DNA of 5,770 nt from contig WLNV01000105.1 of assembly GCA_009699615.1 (NCBI GenBank), forward strand, positions 1 through 5,770, read 5' to 3'. The DNA is from Actinomycetota bacterium (GTDB lineage Bacteria > Actinomycetota > Thermoleophilia > Solirubrobacterales > Solirubrobacteraceae). This document shows positions 1-5,770 of the stretch, one piece after another. The stretch's first letter is position 1. Every line of letters starts with the position of its first letter. A program made the position numbers and the translations under genes. The notes below the pieces were generated by a model. The model was not told the DNA's origin. It saw nothing but the letters and a program-made list of their open reading frames with translations, and searched no databases.

Positions 1-1748
1 ATCCCGAGGTCGCGGAGCTGGCGCGCGTCGGCTGGCGCTGGAGCACCTGTCAACGGGTCGGCGCCGCTGGCCGTCTTCGGGAAGGCGATTACGTCGCGGA
101 TTGAATCGCGGCCGCAGACCAGCGCCGCGATCCGGTCGAGGCCGAATGCGATACCGCCGTGCGGCGGTGCGCCGTACTCGAGGGCCTCGAGTAGGAAGCC
201 GAAGCGCTCTTTCGCCTCTTCTTCGCCAAGCCCAATTGCCTCGAAGACACGGCTCTGCACCTCGGGCGTGTTGATGCGGATCGACCCTCCACCGAGCTCG
301 TTGCCATCGACCACAAGGTCGTAGGCGCGCGAGCGCAGCGAAGCAGGCTCGTCGAGGTCGCCTTCGGGCGCAGTGAATGGATGATGCAGCGCGGTCAGCC
401 CGCCGCTCTCTTCGTCGGCTTCGAACATTGGGAAATCGACGACCCAGCAGACCGAATGCTGGTCCTCTGGGATCAATCCAAAGCGCGCAGCGAGGTCGAG
501 CCGCAAGGCGCCGATTGCGACCGGCGCGACGGTTGCGCTGTCAGCGACGAAGCAGAGCAGGTCACCGTCGCTGGCCTCGAGCGCGCCATTCACGGCTGCG
601 ATCTGCTCGGCCGAGAAGAACTTCGCAAGATTGCCGACCCAACCGCCGTCTCCGACAACAATCGGAGCAACGGCCTTGGCACCGTGTACCTGGACGACCT
701 CGTTGAGGCTGTCGAGCTCGGAACGCGACATCTCGCGCTTACCGGCGTTCAACGCTCGAACGGTTCCGCCGCCGCTCAGCACCGATTCAAAGACTTTGAA
801 CTCAGAACCGCGCAGCTGTTCGCTGACGTCCTTGATCTCGAGGCCGAAGCGAAGGTCCGGGCGATCGCTTCCGTACCGGAGCATCGCCTCGTCGTAGCCG
901 ATCCGTGGCCATGGCGCTGCAGCGATCTCGAATCCGGTTGCCTTGAAGACGGCAGCGATCGCTTCTTCGCTTACCTCAATTACCTGATCCTCGTCGACGA
1001 AAGCCATCTCGACGTCGAGCTGCGTAAATTCGGGCTGACGGTCGGCCCGGAGGTCTTCGTCGCGGAAGCAGCGCGCGATCTGGAAGTAGCGCTCGTAGCC
1101 CGCCATCATCAGCAGCTGCTTGAAGAGCTGAGGCGACTGGGGCAGCGCGTACCAGTTGCCCGGGTTCATCCGGCTCGGCACGAGGAAGTCTCGTGCGCCT
1201 TCGGGGGTTGATTTCGTCAGGATCGGCGTTTCGATCTCGAGGAAGTCGCGGCCGACGAGTTGGTCTCGGAGCGTCTGGGTGATCAGTGCCCGGGTGATCA
1301 TCGTCTGCTGCATTCCTGCTCGCCGCAGATCAAGCCAGCGGTAACGCAAACGGGTCGTCTCGTCGACCGGGCCGTCCTCATCGATCGCGAATGGCGGCGT
1401 GTGGCTCGACGCCAGCGACTCGCCTTCGGACACCTCAAGCTCAACCGCTCCGGTCGCCATCTCGGGGTTGACGTTCTCGGCGCCACGGGCGAGCAGCGCG
1501 CCACTGACGGAAACGACGTGCTCAGGTCGAAGCTGTTCGGCCAGCGCAAAGAGCTCGGCGCCGCGCTCGGGGTGGAAGACGATCTGGAGGATGCCTGACC
1601 GGTCGCGCAGGTCGATGAAGATCAAGCCGCCGTGGTCGCGGCGACGGTGGACCCATCCCGCAACGCGAGTCTGGCGTCCAACATCATCGGGACCGAGCTC
1701 CCCGCACCAGCTGTCGCGGTAGCGGTTCGGTTGCGGTGCCTGCATCAT
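1..1748 (-). CDS. aspS: Aspartyl-tRNA synthetase, probably non-discriminating AspRS/AspRS-Asn type (3' end cut by window edge)
   Basis: This cytoplasmic class IIb synthetase attaches aspartate to tRNA-Asp. Reading the complement from the ATG at 1748 gives 582 open codons with no stop up to base 1, so the C-terminus is missing. The last visible residues (PADARQLRDLG) resemble the usual bacterial C-terminal region, so little is lost. An N-terminal OB-fold anticodon-binding domain spans about residues 1-110. Motif 1 is near 169-177 (FLEIETPIL), and PQSPQLFKQLLMM is at 203-215. Motif 2 is at 228-245 (FRDEDLRADRQPEFTQLD). The bacterial-type GAD insertion domain follows, at about 290-400. Motif 3 is at 531-542 (GGIAFGLDRIAA), with the class II arginine at 539. 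The RRRDHGG loop (His39) matches non-discriminating AspRS enzymes, which also charge tRNA-Asn. The start overlaps the hisS stop as ATGA. A second ATG follows immediately at 1745, so the exact first residue is uncertain. Identity is very secure; the specificity class is inferred. Confidence 0.97.
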   Translation of the reverse strand, partial: MMQAPQPNRYRDSWCGELGPDDVGRQTRVAGWVHRRRDHGGLIFIDLRDRSGILQIVFHPERGAELFALAEQLRPEHVVSVSGALLARGAENVNPEMATGAVELEVSEGESLASSHTPPFAIDEDGPVDETTRLRYRWLDLRRAGMQQTMITRALITQTLRDQLVGRDFLEIETPILTKSTPEGARDFLVPSRMNPGNWYALPQSPQLFKQLLMMAGYERYFQIARCFRDEDLRADRQPEFTQLDVEMAFVDEDQVIEVSEEAIAAVFKATGFEIAAAPWPRIGYDEAMLRYGSDRPDLRFGLEIKDVSEQLRGSEFKVFESVLSGGGTVRALNAGKREMSRSELDSLNEVVQVHGAKAVAPIVVGDGGWVGNLAKFFSAEQIAAVNGALEASDGDLLCFVADSATVAPVAIGALRLDLAARFGLIPEDQHSVCWVVDFPMFEADEESGGLTALHHPFTAPEGDLDEPASLRSRAYDLVVDGNELGGGSIRINTPEVQSRVFEAIGLGEEEAKERFGFLLEALEYGAPPHGGIAFGLDRIAALVCGRDSIRDVIAFPKTASGADPLTGAPAPADARQLRDLG

Positions 1749-3004
1749 GAAACTCCTCTTCCACGGAGAATCGCGGCAAGCGCCGCGTCTCCCGACTCGA
1801 ATCCCGTCGTCTCACCGCTCTCGAAATCCTTCAGCTCAACGCCGTCGGCGGAGATGACCGCGACGAACCGCGTCTTGAGCCGGTCTGCATGCTTGAACTG
1901 CCCTTTGATTGAGCGGCCAGCAAGCTCGATCTGAGTCGGAACGCCGGCTCGTCGTGCAGCAGCACTGAGCGCGAAGCCGCCACGCCGAGTCGCGTCGGCG
2001 TCATCGGCGAGCGCAACGAAGAGCATCGTCAGCGGTTCAGGCTCGGGAAGCCCCTCCGCCGCCAGCAGAATCCGTTCGACCCCCGCAGCCCAGCCGAAAC
2101 CAGGGGTTGGCGGGCCATCAATCTGCTCGGCAAGACCGTCGTACCGGCCGCCCCCACCAACGCCGCTCTGCGCGCCGAGCGCGTCGGAGTTGAACTCGAA
2201 GACCGTGCGCGCGTAGTAGTCGAGCCCCCGAACGAGAGTTGGGTCGATCACGTAAGGCAGCTCGATTGCGTCCAACAGGGAACGGACCTGAGCGAAGTGG
2301 TCGAGGTCGTCTTTGTCGAGGTGGTCAAGCAGCAGCGGTGCGGTCGACATAACGGCGCGCGTCGATTCGTCGGCCGAGTCGAACGCCCGGAGCGGGTTGA
2401 GGTCGATCCGCGCCTTGACGTCGTCGGCGAGCTGATCTTCATTCGCGCGCAAGTGGGTCTTGAGCATCTCGCGGTAGCGCTCACGCGCGACCGGTCCACC
2501 CAAACTCCCAATCCGCAGCTGGAGCCCCTGGACTCCGAGCTGATCGAGAATCTCGGAAAGCAACGCGATCGATTCGGCGTCGACGGCTGGGTCGTCGGAG
2601 CCGATCGCCTCCGCGCCAATCTGCCAGAACTGGCGATAGCGGCCCTTCTGCGCCCGTTCATAACGGAAGCAGCTCGACAGGTACCAGAGCTTGACCGGCT
2701 GAGGCAGCTTGTGCATGCCGTGCTGAAGGTAGGCGCGGACGATCGGCGCCGTTACTTCGGGACGCAGCGTCAGCGAGCGTTCGCCTCCGTCGACGAAGCT
2801 GTACATCTCCTTCTGAACAATGTCGGTCGCTTCTCCAACGCTTCGCGTGAAAAGCTCGGTTGGCTCAAAGGTCGGGGTTTCAATCCGCTCGTAGCCCGCG
2901 CTCTCGAGCACCGTCCTCGCCGTGTTCTCGACTGCCAATCGCAGCGGCGCCTGCTCGGGCAGGATGTCGAAGGTGCCCCGCGGCGCCTGCAGCGGATCGC
3001 TCAC
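1745..3004 (-). CDS. hisS: Histidyl-tRNA synthetase
   Basis: This cytoplasmic class IIa synthetase charges tRNA-His with histidine. The 419 residues match the usual bacterial length. The N-terminal PRGTFDILPEQ (8-18) is the family's opening motif and fixes the GTG start at 3004. Motif 1 covers GYERIETPTFEP (37-48). RPEVTAP is at 81-87. Motif 2 is at 113-130 (FRYERAQKGRYRQFWQIG). The histidine-specific motif LVRGLDYYARTVFEF (257-271) contains Arg259, the equivalent of the catalytic arginine of E. coli HisRS. The second HisRS motif, GGGGRYDGL, is at 283-291. Motif 3 is at 301-314, with Arg311. The C-terminal anticodon-binding domain is about 325-419, including KGQFKHADRL. With these motifs and this domain intact, it is a true synthetase and not the HisZ regulatory paralogue. 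Its GTG overlaps the upstream stop codon as GTGA, and no strong Shine-Dalgarno precedes it, so translation probably depends on coupling to the hydrolase gene. Confidence 0.98.
   Translation of the reverse strand: MSDPLQAPRGTFDILPEQAPLRLAVENTARTVLESAGYERIETPTFEPTELFTRSVGEATDIVQKEMYSFVDGGERSLTLRPEVTAPIVRAYLQHGMHKLPQPVKLWYLSSCFRYERAQKGRYRQFWQIGAEAIGSDDPAVDAESIALLSEILDQLGVQGLQLRIGSLGGPVARERYREMLKTHLRANEDQLADDVKARIDLNPLRAFDSADESTRAVMSTAPLLLDHLDKDDLDHFAQVRSLLDAIELPYVIDPTLVRGLDYYARTVFEFNSDALGAQSGVGGGGRYDGLAEQIDGPPTPGFGWAAGVERILLAAEGLPEPEPLTMLFVALADDADATRRGGFALSAAARRAGVPTQIELAGRSIKGQFKHADRLKTRFVAVISADGVELKDFESGETTGFESGDAALAAILRGRGVS
1753..1762 (-). promoter_or_regulatory. Strong Shine-Dalgarno for aspS inside the end of hisS
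   Basis: The minus strand reads GGAAGAGGAG, then TTTC, then ATGATG. The AGAGGAG core lies 4 bases before the first ATG (1748) and 7 before the second (1745), so it fits both and slightly favours the second. It is the best ribosome binding site at any junction in the window, and it lies within the last codons of hisS. Confidence 0.75.
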
Positions 3005-3666
3005 GAAGTGCTCGGAAGATCTTGCAGGAACGGATTCGTGGCGCGCTCATGACCAAGCGTCGTGATTCCCATGTGGCCCGGGAGGACCGTCGTCTCATCG
3101 GCGAACGAGTCGGCGAGCATCGCCAATGAGCGCATCAGCTCGCCGTGATCGGCGCCCGGAAGATCGGTCCGGCCGACGGAACCTTGGAAGAGAACATCAC
3201 CGCTGGCGATTACGTAGCCCCCATCGGCATCATCGGGATCGCAAAAAGCGTAGGTCACATGGCCGGGACTGTGACCGGGAGTGAAGAAGACCTCGATTTC
3301 GAAGCCGGCGAGGTCAAGCCTCTCGCCGCCCCCGACAAACTCCTCTGCCTCCCAGCTCTCGAACGGCCCGACACCCTCGAAGCGGACGTAGGTCATGATG
3401 TCGGCGAGCACATGACCCTCCAGCTCGGGGCAGTAGACCGGGGCCCCGGTCACACGGGCGATCGGGGCGACCGCGCCGACGTGGTCAAAGTGAGTGTGCG
3501 TGAGCAGAATGGCCTCGAGTTCGACCCCAAGTGCGTCGATCGCCTCGAGAATCCGCGGTGCTTCGTCGCCTGGATCGATCAACAGCGCCTTCTTCGCGTC
3601 CGGGCCGCTGCGCAGCAGGTAGCAGTTCTCCTGCACCGGGCCGACGGTAAGAACCTGAACTTCCAT
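3001..3666 (-). CDS. Metallo-beta-lactamase-fold hydrolase, glyoxalase II/YcbL-like
   Basis: This is a predicted soluble two-metal hydrolase of 221 residues. The metal-binding motif THTHFDHVG lies at 56-64 (His57, His59, Asp61, His62). Further ligands are expected at His132 in TPGHSPGH (129-136), Asp157 in SGDVLF (155-160) and His198 in LPGHMG (195-200). GRTDLPG (165-171) is typical of the short glyoxalase II-like group, as is the N-terminal PVQENCYLL (10-18). No signal peptide is visible, and the extra C-terminal domain of classical glyoxalase II is absent at this length. The substrate cannot be read from sequence; thioesters such as S-lactoylglutathione are the family archetype, but actinobacteria usually lack glutathione, so another thiol or a different ester is likely. 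The ATG at 3666 lies 4 bases after the preceding stop, with a loose purine-rich AAGGGAAAG about 10 bases upstream. A gene of this type next to hisS recurs in actinobacteria, for example Rv2581c in M. tuberculosis. The fold is certain and the function is not. Confidence 0.93.
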   Translation of the reverse strand: MEVQVLTVGPVQENCYLLRSGPDAKKALLIDPGDEAPRILEAIDALGVELEAILLTHTHFDHVGAVAPIARVTGAPVYCPELEGHVLADIMTYVRFEGVGPFESWEAEEFVGGGERLDLAGFEIEVFFTPGHSPGHVTYAFCDPDDADGGYVIASGDVLFQGSVGRTDLPGADHGELMRSLAMLADSFADETTVLPGHMGITTLGHERATNPFLQDLPSTS

Positions 3667-3670
3667 CCGC

Positions 3671-4060
3671 TCAGCGCTTTCCCTTACGCGCTGCGGCGTC
3701 CTTCACCAGTCGACGTCGGTAGAGCCAGCGGTCGGTGTAGTAGCTGAGCGGGATGTAGAAGACGAGCATCAGGCCTGCGACCGGCAACGTTTCGTTGATC
3801 GGCACCTTCAGCAGCAGGGAAAGGACGGCAACGAAGATCACGACGGCGACCATCGAACGCGTCGCCGCGCTGCGCCAGCTCGGCTGACGCATCGGGCGTC
3901 CGCCGGGGCCGCGCGGAGCGGCGCCCTTGGCATCGCCGCTCGACTTGTTCTTGCTCTGCTCGCGGTCGCTGAGCTTGCGTCCCGTACGCCCGCGTGTTTC
4001 AACAACGCCTGCTGCGTTGCCGCGGTGCTTGGAGTTGCGTTTCTTCTTCGCTTGGGCCAT
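3671..4060 (-). CDS. Unrecognised small basic protein with a C-terminal membrane hairpin
   Basis: I do not recognise this 129-residue protein. Residues 1-66 are hydrophilic and very basic, with 18 Lys/Arg against 4 Asp/Glu. They begin MAQAKKKRNSKHRGN and carry a glycine- and proline-rich stretch near 46-60, so this half is probably disordered. Two hydrophobic segments follow, at about 69-84 and 92-108, separated by a short loop (KVPINET). The tail RWLYRRRLVKDAAARKGKR is again basic. By the positive-inside rule both ends should face the cytoplasm, giving a helical hairpin in the membrane; the basic domain could touch nucleic acid, ribosomes or anionic lipid. There is no signal peptide cleavage motif and no catalytic motif. 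The ATG at 4060 follows the upstream stop by 5 bases with only a weak ribosome site, and the stop is 4 bases before the hydrolase ATG. That tight packing supports a real gene. Function is unknown. Confidence 0.85.
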   Translation of the reverse strand: MAQAKKKRNSKHRGNAAGVVETRGRTGRKLSDREQSKNKSSGDAKGAAPRGPGGRPMRQPSWRSAATRSMVAVVIFVAVLSLLLKVPINETLPVAGLMLVFYIPLSYYTDRWLYRRRLVKDAAARKGKR

Positions 4061-4065
4061 CTGCG

Positions 4066-4950
4066 TTAGAAGCCTAGAGCGTCCTCAAGCGTCGCCCGGT
4101 TGCGGCAGACGAGATGCTCGGGCCAACCGTCGAATGCGGCGCGGGGCGCGAGCCCGACAAGCTCAGCTTCGCTGACCTCCGCGCGTGCGCTGACGGCGGC
4201 AACGACTTCAGCCAAACTGAGTGCGTGGTGGTCTTCGATATTCATTGAAACCTGTGCCACTCCACCGCGCGCCGGGAGCTCGAGTCCGATCGCCCGCAGC
4301 CCCGGCAGACCGGCAGGACCGGTTTCACGAAGGTCAGCGGCAATCGCCTTGGCGTCAGCGAGCGTCGCGGGAGACGCGAGCTCCAGATTGAACGCGACCA
4401 GCGGCGGACGGGCCGCAACCAGAGTCACACCCTTCGCGGGGTCGACGGCCGCTGGCCCAAAGTCGGGCCGTAGCTCGCCGCTATTGATCCTCGCGGTCAA
4501 TTCCGCAAGCCCTCCACGGCGCAGCTCGGCGCGCGTTCGACCATCGGCGAGCGCGCCATAGAGAAAGACCGGCAGGTCGAGTTCACCGGCCAGCAGATCG
4601 GCGGTTACGAGCGCCTCGGCCATCGCGGCGCCGCGCCGCTGCTCGTCGAGAAAGACGATCGGCACAACGTCGACGACGCCTACGTTCGGGTGGCTTCCTA
4701 TGTGAGAGGCAAGATCGAACTGTTCCAACGCGACGCGAGCGCCGTCGACCAGCGCCGTTGCCATTCCCCCAGGCTCGGCGGCCAAGGTGAAGACAGTCCG
4801 CCCATGATCAGCGTCGCTGTGGGGTTCGGCCAGCAGATCTGCCGTGCCTGCTCGGACGAATGCATTGCCAACAGCTCCCAGCGCATCCAGGTCGGCTCCG
4901 TTCGAAACATTTGGAACCGCCGTCAGCACTGTCTTTGGGTCGAACCGCAT
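4066..4950 (-). CDS. Glutamate formimidoyltransferase-like folate enzyme (no cyclodeaminase domain)
   Basis: The family transfers a formimino group from N-formimino-glutamate to tetrahydrofolate in histidine breakdown. Some bacterial homologues can instead act on 5-formyl-tetrahydrofolate. The 294 residues hold both halves of the formiminotransferase fold: an N-terminal subdomain of about 1-178 and a C-terminal one of about 179-294. Recognisable blocks are TAVPNVSNG (10-18), DHGRTVFTL (48-56), HIGSHPNVGVVDVVP (83-97), LPVFLYG (126-132), RPDFGP (161-166), VAFNLEL (185-191) and VAQVSMNIEDH (231-241). His87 matches the catalytic histidine of mammalian FTCD (His82). The usual HPR-M-G beside it reads HPN-V-G here. 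The cyclodeaminase domain is absent, as in many bacterial versions, and no histidine-utilisation gene is visible. The ATG at 4950 is preceded by AGGGTGG at a 4-base spacing, and the gap to the permease is 25 bases. The family is secure; the reaction in this organism is open. Confidence 0.9.
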   Translation of the reverse strand: MRFDPKTVLTAVPNVSNGADLDALGAVGNAFVRAGTADLLAEPHSDADHGRTVFTLAAEPGGMATALVDGARVALEQFDLASHIGSHPNVGVVDVVPIVFLDEQRRGAAMAEALVTADLLAGELDLPVFLYGALADGRTRAELRRGGLAELTARINSGELRPDFGPAAVDPAKGVTLVAARPPLVAFNLELASPATLADAKAIAADLRETGPAGLPGLRAIGLELPARGGVAQVSMNIEDHHALSLAEVVAAVSARAEVSEAELVGLAPRAAFDGWPEHLVCRNRATLEDALGF

Positions 4951-4954
4951 CGAG

Positions 4955-4961
4955 CCACCCT
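4955..4961 (-). promoter_or_regulatory. Probable Shine-Dalgarno for the formimidoyltransferase-like gene
   Basis: The minus strand reads AGGGTGG, then CTCG, then ATG at 4950. It lies in the 25-base gap after the permease stop, the largest intergenic space in the window. I saw no inverted repeat or promoter-like pair in this gap, so the gene is probably read through from upstream. Confidence 0.5.
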
Positions 4962-4975
4962 ACTTCCGGCGCGAG

Positions 4976-5764
4976 CTACAGATCGACGCGCCTCAACTGG
5001 CGCAATGCCAGCAAACCAAAGAACAGGATCATGCCGGCCAACGCGAGCAGCCCTGGCCAAGTGTGGGCCCAACTCAGTTCGATCCCGGAAACGGTCGCTT
5101 GCCGACCCATCTGGAGGACGTACGTGACTGGGTTGTAGGGCGCGGCGACGGCGAGCCACCCCTTGAGGAACGGGAGCGGCGTGTACGCCGTCGACAGGAA
5201 GACGGCGATGAAGACACCGTTCTGGATCAAGGGCCCTACCTGCTGGCTCCGCGCGCGCAAGGCGAGCGTGATGCCCCAGAGCGCCGCGACGACACTGAAC
5301 GAAATGGCGGCGAGGTAGAGCATTACCAGGCCGAAGAGTCCACCCGTCAGCCCCGGGCCGATCAGCAGACCGACGGCGAGGATTACGGTCACCGGCACGA
5401 GCGAGCGCGTCATCGCCGCCATTACAGGGCCGAGGATCAAGAGCGGACGCGGAGCAGGAGAGCTCAACAGCCGATCGAACCACCCGGCTTCGATGTCGCG
5501 TGCCAAGTTGGCCCCGGTCGCGCCGCCAGCAAACCCGGCCGCTTGAAGACAAGAGAGGGGCATTAGCCATGCGATGTAGGAGGTGGTTGGGAAGCCGACG
5601 AGCTGGTCGAGGCTCCCGAATTGGCCGAGGCTGCCGAGCAGGAAGATCAGCGGAGCGATCGTCGTGGGCAGAAGGCCGCCGCGGACGCGAGATAGCTCCA
5701 GCAGCGAGCGTCGCCAGAGTGCGAAGCCGACCCCACCGGCGTATGCGACCCCGCGCGTGCTCAC
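4976..5764 (-). CDS. ABC-2 type transporter permease (start near or beyond window edge)
   Basis: This is an integral membrane subunit of an ABC exporter of the ABC-2 (DrrB/NodJ-like) class, which moves drugs, lipids or polysaccharides outward using a separate ATPase. The 262 residues show about six hydrophobic spans, near 30-48, 60-84, 107-136, 139-168, 176-195 and 236-255. A short amphipathic N-terminus (WRRSLLELSRVRGG) precedes them. The cytoplasmic stretch DIEAGWFDRLLSSPAPRPLL (90-109) and the later PYNPVTYVLQMGR (209-221) are typical of the family. The substrate cannot be told from sequence. The GTG at 5764 sits only 6 bases from the edge and the frame stays open to base 5770, so a start further upstream is possible. 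The GTGA at this point also contains a TGA in another frame, as expected if an upstream gene, plausibly the partner ATPase, overlaps by 4 bases. The stop is TAG at 4976-4978. Confidence 0.9.
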   Translation of the reverse strand: MSTRGVAYAGGVGFALWRRSLLELSRVRGGLLPTTIAPLIFLLGSLGQFGSLDQLVGFPTTSYIAWLMPLSCLQAAGFAGGATGANLARDIEAGWFDRLLSSPAPRPLLILGPVMAAMTRSLVPVTVILAVGLLIGPGLTGGLFGLVMLYLAAISFSVVAALWGITLALRARSQQVGPLIQNGVFIAVFLSTAYTPLPFLKGWLAVAAPYNPVTYVLQMGRQATVSGIELSWAHTWPGLLALAGMILFFGLLALRQLRRVDL

Positions 5765-5770
5765 GACCGA

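Noticed and set aside
381..1211. Long plus-strand open frame of 276 residues opposite aspS
   Set aside because: The minus strand here encodes unmistakable AspRS motifs. The plus-strand translation is charged, low in recognisable structure and matches no family I know. Long antisense frames are common in GC-rich genes.
1745..3004. Possible HisZ, the regulatory HisRS-like protein of histidine biosynthesis
   Set aside because: Both histidine-specific motifs, catalytic Arg259 and a full anticodon-binding domain are present, and the neighbours are aspS and a hydrolase rather than hisG.
2297..3052. Plus-strand open frame of 251 residues opposite hisS
   Set aside because: It lies antisense to a complete HisRS with all motifs and shows no domain, plausible operon partner or family resemblance. 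It is a GC-driven shadow frame.
3145..3747. Plus-strand open frame of 200 residues opposite the metallo-hydrolase
   Set aside because: It mirrors the hydrolase codons and crosses into the next gene's antisense. No motif supports it.
4951..4975. Possible promoter or terminator in the largest gap
   Set aside because: The gap is only 25 bases. It shows a ribosome site but no inverted repeat, T-run or convincing -10/-35 pair.
4844..5566. Plus-strand 240-residue and minus-strand 215-residue frames over the permease
   Set aside because: Both are arginine- and glutamate-rich or low-complexity translations out of frame with a permease that has clear membrane spans and family motifs.

Overview
The window is a compact, GC-rich, single-strand block. 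Six protein genes all read on the minus strand, and no gap between them exceeds about 25 bases. The base composition and the order metallo-hydrolase, hisS, aspS fit a high-GC actinobacterium. In Mycobacterium tuberculosis a glyoxalase II-like gene also sits just upstream of hisS. The small basic protein made me think of the Thermoleophilia/Solirubrobacterales group, but that is an impression, not something the sequence proves.

In transcription order (right to left): an ABC-2 type exporter permease that runs up to the right edge; a two-domain glutamate formimidoyltransferase-like folate enzyme; a 129-residue unrecognised protein with a very basic N-terminal half and a predicted two-helix membrane hairpin; a glyoxalase II/YcbL-type metallo-beta-lactamase-fold hydrolase; histidyl-tRNA synthetase (hisS); and aspartyl-tRNA synthetase (aspS). 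aspS runs off the left edge with probably only a few C-terminal residues missing.

Gaps along the strand are about +25, +5 and +4 bases, followed by two 4-base overlaps (GTGA and ATGA). This suggests one polycistronic message with translational coupling, strongest at the two tRNA synthetase genes. I saw no internal promoter, terminator, RNA gene, repeat, CRISPR array or mobile element. The operon promoter probably lies right of the window and its end lies left of it.

Functionally this is mainly a housekeeping translation operon (tRNA-His and tRNA-Asp charging) with three accessory genes whose link to translation is unproven. The points worth a second look are modest: a His-Gly-Gly signature suggesting that AspRS is the non-discriminating type; a formimidoyltransferase with no histidine-degradation neighbours and a changed residue beside its catalytic histidine; and the unrecognised basic membrane protein. 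I found no clear new defence, mobile or biosynthetic system.
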